Assembly (NCBI GenBank): GCA_025200525.1
Contig: CM045758.1
Span: forward strand, 192,608,463-192,672,462
From: Camellia lanceoleosa
Lineage: Eukaryota > Streptophyta > Magnoliopsida > Ericales > Theaceae
Reading direction: 5' to 3'
DNA: 64,000 nt
Shown: positions 10,930 to 23,274 of the stretch, one piece after another
Numbering within the stretch: the stretch's first letter is position 1
Layout: every line of letters starts with the position of its first letter
Made by a program: the position numbers and the translations under genes
Notes under the pieces: generated by a model
Told to the model about the DNA's origin: nothing
The model's input: the letters and a program-made list of their open reading frames with translations, nothing else
Database searches by the model: none

Positions 10930-13266
10930 CCGAAGCTCTGGGATTGTTTTGAGGATTGAACAAAATTCTAGAAATGATATATACACCTTGAGAGCTCTTG
11001 ACTTATCCTTCTTCCATTGCAAGTCATCTTTAAGCTAACTTAGCTTGCTTATACCACCTATACACACCATATACAATCTTGTCTTACCACTCTAAAGCCT
11101 TGGTTGATCTTGGAGAAGTGTAATTCAAGCTTGAGAGTGCATTGAAACTAAGTTTGGAACATCAACGACAAGTTTACTTCTTGAAAGGTATTGTAGACCG
11201 CCCAAACTCGCTCCGCTTGCCCCCCTTTCGGAGAGGGTGCGAATTGGGTTCTAGCTACTACAGTTCGGACTCCTATCATGGTTCTAAATCTTATCTCACA
11301 AAGTGCAATGTAAGACTGATAAATCACCAAAGAGTCCAAATCCGGCAAACCGTTTTGAAAAATTGATTTTAAATAAAAAGCGCCAAACATGGACTGCTTT
11401 GCCAAATTTCAGAGTCGCCACCTAAATATTTTATTTTGGAAAATTTAGGAAACCCTGACTCGTGCCAAAGGCCACATGTTCGTCATCACCAAAGTTGTCT
11501 TGGCTCGGGAACTTGGGTACGAGAGGGGAAGGTCTTGAAATACCCCTGCTCGCCCGATCAAACATCGGCCTCTACTAACATGATATGTTGTTTTTGAAAA
11601 CACATGTGTTCTTATTCCGGTTTATTGGCTAACTTACTATGTGATGCGCACAGCATATAAGTGGGGTATTTTGTGGGGCTTTTTTGAGCCAACTTATGGC
11701 TTTTGGCTTTTAAAAAGTTATTTTGGACTGTTTGGTTAAACTTATTTCAAACAGCTTCTAATTCTAACAACTTATTTTAAGTCAAAAAAGCTGATTCTGA
11801 GAAGCTGCTCACCCCTTATTTCTGATTATCAGCTTCTACTGTGGACATGTTAATTCACGGTTATACTCTTAAATTTTTTTTATTTTTTGTTTTTTAAAAA
11901 ATAGAAAAAGACCCAAATGGACTATAAAATATTATTATTATTTTTTATGAGAAATGTAGACAAGTAGTGAATAATAAAAAATAAAAATTAATTGAAAAAG
12001 CTACTTCACAGCTTATTTAACAAACACTACTCAACAACTTAAATCTATAATCCAACAGTTATACCAAACAAATTAACAGCTTCTGATTAAAGTCATAATT
12101 TATAATCTGTTAAGCTACAATCTATAATCTGTTTTAACTGCTTTACCAAAAAGCACCAAGTATAGACTCAATCGCAAGAATTGGAACAAAACGTCTCATT
12201 TTTGTTTTTCAAAAATGATTTGAAAGTGCTACTCGCAAGTAGGCTAAAACGCAGATTTGCCACCAAACAAGGTGGGCTTGAAACAACATGATTTGCTACC
12301 CTCAAGTGGGCTTAAAACTCACATTTGATGAATTGTTCCAATTCAAGTAATAAAGCCTTCATCCACAGGCATTCATGTAGTTATAGCAGTTAGGCACATA
12401 GCCTCATGGCATGCATGCTAAACATGGCAACACTTACACGCATGCAAGGATGGTAAAGCATAAACACTTACAGTGTACTCCGAGCCAAAACAGAAACCAA
12501 TTAGAAATCAATGGATGATCCTAATTATACAAGATGCCTAATGCAACGCATGCAAAATGCAACTAAAATAGGCTCAGCTAGCTAAGATGGCATATGAATG
12601 CAACACTTGATAACATGCTGTTAAACACGTATTCAAGTAAATGTATTGAAATACAATGCAGTTTGAATGATGCGCCGAGCCTGGTGCATGCAAGACAAAT
12701 GAATGATGCACGCATGCAAAGCATAAGGTATGCTAAACAAAATATGCCGTAATCTAACCACTGAAAGCGGATAAATAAAAGGAAGAAAGACGTGGGGTTG
12801 GAAGACATTCACACACACACGCACACTTATTACAACATTTGCCCTCTGTAGACACGCCCTTGGGCCTTGTAGACACCCCATTTTTGACCGTCCTCAAGAC
12901 TTGGACGTCACCGCTTGAACACACGGTGATAATCCATGTTTGTGTTTGTTTGGAGTTTCCGGAGTTCTCGGCTACGCGCCTTGCCTCAGGATCTCCGAAC
13001 TCGACTGTTTTGTGTCTGGGTTTGCACCAAACACTTGTGTTTTGCCTTGGAGGGGCAGGGAATGCCTTGTGAGGCCTCCCCACACACCATCGGCATTGGC
13101 TAGAGGCCACCGGCTGGTTTTTGTTGCCACCGGCAATATATATTGCCGGCCGGCACTCTTTGTTGCCGGTCGGCAGTCATTTTTGTCAAAATGACATTTT
13201 TGGCTAGCCGACTACTGTTCATCTGCTTTTTGAGATATTTTAAGGCAGCTGTCTTGCATTTGGTTC

Positions 13267-13290
13267 CCCTCCATACACGTGTATGGAGGG
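13267..13290. promoter_or_regulatory. G-box palindrome upstream of the LTR B TATA box
   Basis: A perfect 24-bp palindrome made of the half CCCTCCATACAC and its complement, so the centre is ACACGTGT, a G-box core. It lies about 50 bases upstream of the TATA box. The identical palindrome occurs in LTR C and a two-mismatch version in LTR D. Confidence 0.75.
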
Positions 13291-13338
13291 ATGGCCCTCT
13301 TGTTGCTTAACTTGTAAGTATTACAAGTTTGGCTCCTC

Positions 13339-13345
13339 TATAAGA
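13339..13345 (+). promoter_or_regulatory. TATA box of LTR copy B, inside a small hairpin
   Basis: TATAAGA sits in the perfect inverted repeat GGCTCCTCT-ATA-AGAGGAGCC. It is followed by a CT-rich leader and the GTAAGA donor-like site at 13,624. Confidence 0.65.
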
Positions 13346-16300
13346 GGAGCCCTTCTCTCACTTGCTAAAAGGTTGGGGAAGGGTTAGACATTTTTAGAGA
13401 GAAAAACATTGCTAGAAGCTCTGGTTTTAGGGTTGGGGTTCAATACATATCCTATCTCTATATTGCCCTTGTGTGTGTTTTAGTCCATACTATTGCACAC
13501 AAGCACCTAGTGCTTCACCTTCCTTGAGCTACTGAGGTTCTAAGAGCTTGTTCTTGCTATTTTTGACTGGATTGAAGCTTAAGGAGGCAACAAAAGCACC
13601 CTTTGTGAAGAAGGTCAACAAGGGTAAGAAACTAGTCCTTTTTACCCCATTTTTGCATCCTATTTGTACCTATCTTAGAGCTGTTTTTGTGCTTAGTGTT
13701 TAATACAAAAAGTTTTGTTTTTAGGCCCTCTTGATTGTTTGTTAAGAGTGTTTTGTGGTTTGGGTGTGTTTGACCACCCTTAGGCCTTGAAAGGCCTCAT
13801 TTTGTGCTATTTTGTGCAAGTTTCGAGACTTTGGTGTTTGGGCCTCTTCACCACTGAAATCTTGAGGGATTTCAGTGGTGGGGATGGTGCCTTGAAGTCT
13901 CCAAAAGGGGAGGGCCACCCCTTCTCTTTGTTGTCCTTGAAAGGGACCATTTTTGGTCTCTTAAGGAAGCCTTTGTTCAAGTGTGTGTTGATCATGTCTA
14001 GGCTGCATTTCATGCTTATTATGCCATAATATAATCATGTTGTGTGTTGGTTTTGGTACTCCATACATGTTTAGTATAGTTACCATGTAATGCCTCCTTG
14101 ATCCCTTAACATGCCTTAGGTTGTTAGCCTTTGTTTGAGCATGATTTAGGCTTAGCCTTGTGAATGTTTTGTGCTTATTTTGCCATGATTTAGGTCTGTC
14201 CATAGTTGTTTGGATTGATTTTGGCATGCTTAGTATAGCTTCTTTGCATTTGTAGCCTGTTAGGCTTGTATGCCTCAAGTATGTGAATGTGTAGCTTGTG
14301 TTGCTTGCATCATTTTGGTGGTTTGAAACCACCCAATATGTTATTTCAGTCCTTTTAACATGCTCATATGCTTGCCTTAGTTGCCTCTTTATTGCTTTGA
14401 GAGCATGTGTTGTATGCCTTATGTTTTGACCATTGTGCATGCCTTTGAATTGAAACCATTTAGATGCCATCTAAGTGGTCCTTTGGGCTTGATTTTGCGT
14501 GCTAAAACTCTGATTTTAGTTGCTTAAGTCTTGCCATGTTAGGTCTTTTCAAGTGTAGTTCAATGCCTTTTGGCTTGCCTTAAATACTTAGGCCATTTGC
14601 ATGCTTTTTGTTTGCCTTGTTTGAGTTGGTTTGGCACCTCTTCTAACATGATTTCGGAGCTTAACTCACATGCTAATTGTTCATATTTGTGCCCTTTTAA
14701 ATGTGTTTAAAAGTTGCCCTATTATGCTTTAAGTATTGGACCATGAGTGTTTGCATGTGTGTGCGCTTTGGCCTTCACCTCCTTAGTCTTGGCCACTGAT
14801 TTTAGGCCTATTTGGAGTTGCCTAAGTCATGTTTAAGTCCACTCCTTTGCTTAGTTTGCATGCTTGCCTTGGATGTGTGTTTGCATACTAGCATTCTTGT
14901 TTGCATCCCATGTTGCATACTAGTTGACATGCTTATGATTGCACACATAGACATGCATGCCTTGTCCCTTGATTTGGTGATGGAGATTGGGCTCTTTGAT
15001 TGTTTAGTTTGCATTTCATTTGACATGAAAATTGCACACTTGATTCTTTGGGCCACCATGCATGAAAATGTGTGATTGGTGGCCCGAGAATCGAGGCACA
15101 TCCTCATTTGAGTCACAAACATGATAAGGAATGTGTTTGGTGCATACATTGCTTGAATTGAGCTGCCATGCAAGATTCTGCCCTTTGCTGCTGTGAGTTG
15201 CAGGTTCTGCAGGAATTCATTGCCGCCCGGTAGTATTTAGTCTTGGCCGTGATCAATCAATGGCGGTGGATATGTTTTGTGCCGATAGGCCACATCCTAG
15301 TCTTGGTGGTCATTTCCTCCGGGTGGGATTCTCCGGTGTCGAGAGGCATCCTTGAGACTTTGGCGGTTTGAGACAAAGCAAGGAAAAGCGAGGCTAGGCA
15401 TGGCAGTGCAATTCCGAGCGGAATCCGGGCGTGCATGCATTGAGCCCTCGCCCCGAGGCGGTTTACTGTTTTTCTTAGATTAATTAATTTGTTAATTTAA
15501 TTAATTTGTAATATTTAATTAGCTTACGTAGTTAATTAATTTGTATTATTCTTTTGGTCCCTCCAGGCGAGGGCAAACCTGTAATAAGTGTGGGTGAGTG
15601 TGTGCATGTCTTTTAAACCCCACGTCTTTCTTCCCTTTTATTTACCTGCTTACGATGGTAGATTAGGACACGTTTATTTTAGCATACCTTATGCAATGCA
15701 TGCGTGCATCCATGCATTTGTTGACATGCACCGGGCTCGGTACATCATATAACCGCATTGCATCTTCAAATCCAACTTGAATACGTGCATCAAATGATCG
15801 TATTTCACATGCCATTTTAGGGTTAGCCGAGCCTATCCTAATCACATTTTGTATGCGATGCATTAGTCATTCTAACATGAACTAGGGCATGCATTTTTAC
15901 TAACTAGTTTATTGTTTTGGCACGAAATACAATGTAAGTATTTTCATGCTTTAGCATATCGCATGCGTGTGAATGTTGACATAGTAGTAGGCTTACCATG
16001 TGGCTAAATGCTTATATGAGATAAACTGTTTGAATGGCTGTGGGTGGAGGTTGGATTGTTTGAGTTGGAAAAGCTCGTTGAAATCTGTGTTTTAGCCTAC
16101 TTGCGAGTAGTAAAATCCGAAACGCTTTCAAAACGAGCGGATATGCAATGTTCGTTTCCAAATTAGGCAATCTAGTCTATACTTGTTTGTTGTGCGCATA
16201 ACATAGTAATTCTAAGCTAATAACCGGAACAAGAGCATGTAATGTTTTCAAAATCAGATATCACGGTTAGTAGAGGCCGGTCTTGGATAGGCGAAAAGTG

Positions 16301-16570
16301 CTCATAATGACCTTCCGATCGTACCCAAGCTCGAGCCAAGACAACTTTGGTGATGACGGACCGCGTGGCCTTGACCGCAGTCGGGGTTTCCTAAATTTTC
16401 CATTTAAAAATATTTAGGTGGCGACTCATGTCACAAAAGCGATCCATGTTTGGCACTACTTTTCAAAAAATCTGTTTTCTCAAGCGATTTGCGAGTTGGA
16501 CTCTTTGATTCAGATTAAGAACCGTAACAAACAAAAGCGAAGTCGAGCGATGGCGATCGAGGTCCCTGGC

Positions 16571-19500
16571 GTATGTCTGAGCCTCACTACGATTCGGACT
16601 CAAATTGTCACGGTTCTTAATCTGAACCAAGAGTCCAAATCGGCAAATCGTTTTTTAAAAAAGCAGTTTTTAGAAAAGTGCCAAACATGGTGCTTGCACT
16701 GAGAAACCACCTAAATATTTTATTTTGTTTAGGAAATGGTTTGAAATTTGCTACTCGCAAGTAGGCTAAAACACAGATTTCAACGAGTTGTTCCAACTCA
16801 AACAATCCAACCCTCACCCATAGGCGTTCAGGCAGTTATATCACATAAACAACTAGCCACATGGTAAGCATGCTGTCATGTTAGCATTCACACTCATGTG
16901 AGATACTAAAGCATAAATACTTACATCGTACTCCGTGCCAAAATAATGAATTAGTTAGTAATCATATGCATGATCCTAGTTCATGTTAAAATGGCTAATG
17001 CGTCGCATACAGAATGTCACTAGAATAAGCTCGGCTAATCTTAGGATGGCATGTGAGATGCTACAAATAACACGTATTCAATTTGGAATTTGAAATACAA
17101 TGCAGTTAGCATGATGCGCCAAGCTCGGTGCATGCAATACTAATGAATGATGCACGCATGCATAGCATAAGGTATGCTAAATTAAATATGACCTAATACT
17201 AACCATCAAAAGCAAGTAAGTAAAAGGGAGAAAGAAGTGGGGGTTGGAAGACATGCACACACGCACCCACACTTATTACAAATTTGCCCTCGCTCGGAGG
17301 GACCGAAAGAATAATAATTAATTAACCTACAAGCTAATTAAATATTACAGACCAAATTAACAAATTAGCTAATCTAATGAAAGCAGTAAACAGCCTCAGG
17401 AAGAGGGCCCAATGCAATGCGCGCTCGGCTCCGCTCGGAAAGCCACTGCCATGCACAAGTTGCCTCTGCTTTGACTGTTATCCTTCTCTAAAGACTACAT
17501 AAATCTCAGGGTTGCTTCTCTGAATGCTGTGGAGCACCACCGGCTAAAGGAATTGCTCACCGGCCATGGATAATGGTCACCGGCCACAAATTAATCCATC
17601 GGCCACTTATGGATGGCCGGTTGGCCAAATCTTCCTGCAGAATCTATTTTTGACAACAATAGAGGGCAAAACATAGCATGGCAATGCATTTCAAGCAATG
17701 TATGCACCAATCACACCCCTTATCATATTCATGACTCAAAGGGGTGTGTTCCTTGGTTCTCGGACCACCAATTGCGCATTTCAATGCGTGATGACCCAAA
17801 GAACCAAGTATGCATTTTCAATGTAGAATGAAATGCACATAGACAAACAGTGAGCTCAACCTTTATCATACTCAATTCAAGAGGCAAAGCATGCATGCCA
17901 AAGCAATGCAACCTAGACACATGAACTAAGTATGCAACATGAGCATGCAATGCACAATGCATACTAGGCATACAACCTATGCAAGCAAGCATGCAAGGCA
18001 TGAGGCAATGCAAACCAACAAGCATGTAAAGTGCAATGTGGATGTTCAAGCATGCAACCACACATGGAGTAAACATGTTAAACAACCTAAACATGTAACA
18101 ACACACAAGTATGCAACAACACACAAGGTGAGCATGCAACAACATGCAAACAATGAACTTAAACTAATTTGGGCAGCTCTATACTAAGCCTAAAACAGTG
18201 GCCAATAACTAAGGAAATGAGGCCAAATGCACATATAAGCATGCATACAAACATGGTCCATCACTTAGGCACAAAAAGCAACTTCTAAGCACACTTAAAA
18301 AAGGCTAAACATGGATATATGGTATGCATTATAAGCTCTGAAATTGCATGAAAGAGAGGTGCCAAACCAACTAATTAAAACAAGCAAAGCATGCAATAAT
18401 GGTCCAACTACTTAAGGCAAGCCAAGGAGGCTTAAACCAAGGCTAAGTCAACCAAGCCTCACAAGGCTAAGGGGACTTAAAATAGGTCCAATGTAGACCT
18501 AAACAAAGTTAAGGATGCATCTAGATGGCATCTAAGTGGTCTAAATATGCAAGCATACAAAGAGGCACATTCATGGAGCATAAGGCAACAACCTTTTAAC
18601 GCATTGAAGGGGTATCAAATGCAAGCATATATGCATGTTATAAGAACTAAAATAACATGGTAAGTGGTTCCAAACCATTGAAATAGTGCAAGTAATGCAT
18701 GCTCATGGTTCACGCACTTAAGGCTCACAAGCCAAAATGCAAGGTGGCTATACTAAGCATGCCATGGTCGACCAAAGCAACCAAAAACAAAACTTCAACA
18801 TGCTAAAACAAGCACAAAAGCTTAACAAAGCTAAGCCTAAATCATGCTAGAACAAGGGTCTAAACCTAAAACATGTTAAGGCAAAAATATGGCATTACAA
18901 GACATGTATGCTAAGCAAGCATGGTGTACCTAAACCAACTGAAAACAGAGGTAATACATGGAAAAATACTACCAAATAACACTTAAGACATGGCCAACAT
19001 GCACTTAAATTAGATTCTCACTCATGAGGCAAAAATGGCCCTTTTCAAGGACAATAAGGAGAGGGGGTGGCCCTCTCCTTCTTGGGACCTCAAGGCACCA
19101 TCCTCACCACTAAAATCCCTCAAGATTTCAGTGGTGAGGAGGCCCAAACACAATGGTCCCGGAGCTCACCAAAAATGCACAAAAATGGAGCCTAACAAGG
19201 CTTAAGAGGGGTCAAACAACCTCAAAGCTCAAAACACTCTTAAACAACTATTTAGAGTAGGCAAAAAAAAGACTCTTATATGTTATACACCAAGTCTAAA
19301 AATAGTTGCAAGGTAGTCAAAAAAACTATGCAAAAATGGGGAATAAAAGGGGAAAGTGGTTACCCTTGTAGACCCTCTTCACAAATGGTGGACCAGCAGC
19401 TTCTTTAGGTCCAAACCAGCTCCAAAACTTCAAGAACAAGCCCCTAATGCCTCAGCAACAAGAGAAGGTGTAATGGTGGGTGTTTGTGCACAAAAGTAAG

Positions 19501-20105
19501 ACAAAACACACACAAAATACACAAAGAGAGAGATATAGAGATAGGATATATGCAAACCCTAACCCTAGAACTCAAAGCTCTGGAAAAATGTTGTCTAACC
19601 TAGAGGAGGGAGAAGAGCCTCCTCTTTATAAAACTTCCCTCTTGCAAAGCTTCTCAAGTAAGCTAATCAAGAAAAAAAAAGTAAGCTAATCAAGAGGGAG
19701 ATCCCTCCATACACGTGTATGGAGGGGAGCAAAGTGTATGCCATCTAGCATACAAATATTTGCAAAGCATATGCACAATAGTCGGCCGGCCAAAAATGCA
19801 ATTTGACCAAAAAATATGGTCGGTCGACCATCTATAGTGCCGGCCGGCCAAACATTTGGCCGGTGGCAACAAAACACAGCCGGTGGCAACAAGCCATGGC
19901 CCACAAGCCATTCCCTGCCCCTCCAAGGCAAAACACAAGTGTTTGGTGCAAAACCAGACACAAAACAGTCGAGTCGAAAGATCCTGAGGCAAGGCGCGTA
20001 ACCGAGACCTCCGGGAACTCAAGACAAACACAAACAAGGATGATCACCGGGTGTTCAAATGGTAACGTCCAAGTCTTGAGGACGGTCAAAAATAGGGTGT
20101 CTACA
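16571..20105 (-). mobile_element. Right arm of the inverted pair: LTR copy C
   Basis: Read from 20,105 on the minus strand it starts TGTAGACACCCTATTTTTGA and then has the same order of parts as copy B: ggccgg cluster (19,788-19,880), G-box palindrome (19,703-19,726), TATA (19,624-19,630), GTAACC donor-like site (19,359-19,364), a tgcatg-rich middle, a second ggccgg cluster (17,545-17,625) absent from B, and gagtcgc-type 3' landmarks near 16,700. It reads into copy B at about 16,570. Confidence 0.85.
19624..19630 (-). promoter_or_regulatory. TATA box of LTR copy C, with upstream G-box palindrome
   Basis: The minus strand reads TATAAAG. The perfect 24-bp palindrome with centre ACACGTGT lies at 19,703-19,726, about 70 bases upstream in the minus direction. 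Leader and donor-like site follow at 19,364. Confidence 0.65.
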
Positions 20106-22535
20106 CCCTCTCGACGGAGGGTCCGAATAAAAGCTAAGCTAATCTAAGCTAAGCTAAGCTAATTAACTAATCTAATTAAGCTAATTAGACTAATTATTAC
20201 AAACCAATCAAATAACTAGTAAACTACTTGCTAATTATTACAACAATTAACTAATTAACAAATTAATTAATTTACAAATTCAAGCTAACTAACAAGTAAA
20301 GCTTTAAACTAAGCTGCACCAGCTCTGTTTGAAGATGCATGCACGTATTCGGTTTCTCGCCCCGAAAAGCTCTCCGGTTGCTCTCTTGAGGCTCTGTCTG
20401 CAAGGTGTCCTTAAGAACTTACTGCTGAAACTTACCAAATCATTACTGGAGACTGCACCAGTGGCCTGCCGGCCATGAAAGGTGGCTGCCGGCCACATGC
20501 CGACCAAGAGTGGGCACTGCCGGCCAATAAAAGAAGAGTGCTGGCCACCAATGTGGCACTGCCGGCCACTGGTGTGCTATGACACCATTCTGCAATAGAG
20601 CACAAAAACAAAGGAAAATGAGAGTCTCCCAAGGGTGTGTACGTACTATGCCACTCCATATCACTTCAAAACATCAATGGAAAGGCATCATTGGATCCAA
20701 GATCATCAATCAAGCATCTCAATGCATGATGGCCAAGGATCCAACTTGTACAAATTCAATGAATGCACAACAAACAAGACACTAAGACCACGGCCTTATC
20801 ATGAGTGATCAAAGGCAATGGAGACAAAGGGGATTGGCTCACTTTCATCACTTTGAGTATGAAGTGGGCTAATCCGCCTTGTGTTCAACGTAACGTCTGG
20901 TTGAACATGATATAATGCACACAAACAACATGTTATGCAAACAATCATGCTAATCTTGACATGTTAAGATGGCATGCATGAGACTCTATCATGCAGGCAA
21001 TGCGTGTATGGTATGTTTAAAGGCTAAGGCATCAAAACTAGTGAAGTGCAATAGGAAAGAGGCATGCAATACAATGCTCAATGGACTAAATCAGCCCCAA
21101 ACAGACCTCATGCATGCCAAAACAAAGGCCTAAGGATGCTGGAATTGAAGCTCAAAGGACTAGACAAACATGCATTTATGTTAGGCCACAAACAAAGCAC
21201 AATGCTCAACTCTCAAACACAATTAAAGAGTGATAAACATGAGAGTATAACAAGGCTATATGCTCTGAAATTATGTATTAAATGATTCCATATCATGAAA
21301 ACATCATAAGTATAGCATGCAAGAGGCCCTAAAGCATAAGGCTAGTAAAGAGCACTATACAATAAGCATGCAATACATGGCCTAAACAACCAAATCAGCT
21401 CTGGACAGAGCTCAATCATGCCAAATCAAAGGCCAAAATAAGTTGAAATGATGGCCCAAAAGCTTAGACAAACATGCATACGTATTGGCTTACAAACAAG
21501 GCATAAGGCACATCTCTCAAAAGTATTGAAAGAGTGGAACATGTGAGAGTGTGACTACACTACACGCACTGATATCTTGTAAAAATGAGACTAAAGCATG
21601 CAATCATCATATTCAAAGCATGCTAGGGACCTCCAACACAAAGCTAGTGAAGCCCAACTACACTATAGCTATACAAAGCTAAGCATGTATGACCAAGACC
21701 ACCTAAAATAGACCTCAAGCATGTTAAATCAATGGCAGAAATGTGCTGGAGCAAAGCTAACACATGCTAGAATGATAAACTAAAGCATGAAGCATGTTAG
21801 GCCAAAGAGCCTGATTGCACCACAAGTACCAAAAGCAAGCTATCAATGACCAAATCAACCAAAAACAGAGTTATGGTAGGTCCAAAAATTCACAAAAACA
21901 TGCTTGAACTCAGCTTAAAAGAAGGAGAAATGCATGCTCAAGTATGAAGCCAACAAGGAAAAGAAGCAAGACAAGAGGAGAGGGGACCACCCCCTCTCAT
22001 TTTGGACCTCAAAAACACCTTTCCACCATTGAAATTCCTCTAAGTTTCAGTGGTAGAAAGGCCATGCAAAGGCCACCACAAAAGCTTCACGGAATGGCTC
22101 CAAAGCTTAACAAATAAGGCATTCAAGGGGGTGAAACACCCCCAACTCCCACAAGGCCTCTAACAATCATTTTAAACACTTAAAAATAAAGATTTTTGTA
22201 GTTAAAATCCAAGCCTAAAACAGCATGCAAAGGTGACTAAGATGGCATACAAAGATAAGCTTAAAAGGGGAATACACTCACCCTTGAAGAACAACAGCAA
22301 AGCAGGCCTTCCTCTGAGCCAAAACCAGCCTTTTGAGTCCAAACAAGACCCTCAAGTACCTCAACAACAAAGTGATGGTGCTTTATTAGGTGTTGTAGTG
22401 CAAAAGTGAAGAGAAAACACACTTTGGGACACTATTGAGCACAATATAGAGAGAGAGTGTGAGAATTCCAAAGAGAGAGAGAGATATTTTGTCTCTAAAA
22501 TTCTATCAACCCTCAGATAGGGAGAGGGAGCTCCC

Positions 22536-22543
22536 TTTATATA
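22536..22543 (-). promoter_or_regulatory. TATA box of LTR copy D, with degenerate G-box palindrome
   Basis: The minus strand reads TATATAAA. The matching palindrome (22,593-22,614, two mismatched pairs, centre ACGT) lies about 50 bases upstream. The GTGAGT donor-like site is at 22,276-22,281. Confidence 0.65.
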
Positions 22544-23274
22544 GAGCAATGCAAGCACAAGCATGCTTGAGAAGCTTCAACCTGCCTTCATCCCTCTATA
22601 TACGTGTATGGAGGATGGCTGAGTGAGCCACAGCTGGCCAAAAGATCTAAAATAATATTTGTTGAAACATGGTGGTCGGCCGGCCATCAGTGGTGGCCGG
22701 CAGTGCACCATTGATGGCCGGCAAGCCTCATCAATGGTCGGCAAGGCTTAACCCATGGCCGGCAGTGCACTAAAACAAGCAATATGGAGCGACCAGAGCA
22801 TGGTCCAAATATGGGGCAGAAATGAAACAGGGTTTGGAAAGCTCAAACCTGTGACGTTCGGCTGCGAAGTTCGAATGCTCTGTGAATAACCAAACTTGTT
22901 GCTGGATGTACTTGCAAGCACAACCAAGTCTTGAGAACAGTAAAAAATGGGGTGTCTACAGTTTTCCTCTCTTTGACAGAACTCGAAAGTCACAAAGTGA
23001 TGGGAGTGAATGTCAAAGCCCAGAGATGACTCAGTTTTGACAAGGCCGAAGACTCAGGCAAACATTCAATATAATCATAGAGAGATGCGCCCGCAGGCTG
23101 GGGCAAAATGCAAATGACATGCATGATGCAAGAGCATAACTTATGATTGTGCAAAGAAAGCTGTAATGAAGCATTTATGCAAATAAATACAACAATTTAA
23201 GCAAACCGACAAGTTGTAGAAGTCTCACACATTTCAACATAAAGGATGTAAGAAAATTATGCAAGCTTAACTAC

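Larger units (their letters stand above)
12868..16570 (+). mobile_element. Left arm of the inverted pair: LTR copy B
   Basis: It starts TGTAGACACCCCATTTTTGA. In order it holds gccggc clusters (about 13,120-13,165), a G-box palindrome (13,267-13,290), a TATA box (13,339), a leader, GTAAGA (13,624), a long tgcatg-rich stretch (14,000-15,100), ttaattaatttg (about 15,480), gagggcaaacctgtaataag (15,570), gtagaggccgg and atttaggtggcgactc (about 16,410). It fuses to copy C at gaggtccctggcg. Confidence 0.85.
12847..20105. mobile_element. Inverted (tail-to-tail) pair of Tat/Ogre-like LTRs inserted as one unit
   Basis: The 7,259-bp insertion begins TGTAGACACG and ends GGGTGTCTACA. Both outer ends are therefore LTR starts, in opposite orientation. 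It is flanked by perfect 5-bp TSDs, CCCTC, at 12,842-12,846 and 20,106-20,110, and its removal restores the host LTR. The left arm (12,868 to about 16,570) and right arm (about 16,570-20,105, minus) are inverted copies that meet with almost no spacer. The first 68 bases of the two arms match at 62 positions by my count. A 21-bp partial copy of the terminus (12,847-12,867) precedes the true left LTR start. No gag/pol, primer site or polypurine tract lies between the arms. Confidence 0.85.
11192..22960 (-). mobile_element. 3' LTR of a minus-strand Tat/Ogre-like element (copy D), interrupted at 12,847-20,105
   Basis: On the minus strand it starts TGTAGACACCCCATTTTT at 22,960 and ends GGGCGGTCTACA at 11,192. 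Own length is about 4.5 kb once the nested element and one TSD copy are removed. The two halves join exactly as in LTR A: ...acatttgCCCTC|tcgacggagggtccgaataaa corresponds to the A sequence around 7,650-7,700 in reverse. The bases beyond 22,960 are its polypurine tract and internal 3' region, so this is a 3' LTR. It lies inside LTR copy E, four bases past E's splice-donor-like GT. Confidence 0.85.

Noticed and set aside
10561..22960. A second inverted-LTR element (copy E plus copy D) like the one at 12,847-20,105
   Set aside because: Copy E continues at about 24,820-26,188 and copy D has its own polypurine tract, so nesting of D in E explains the layout; there is no TSD around 10,561-22,960.
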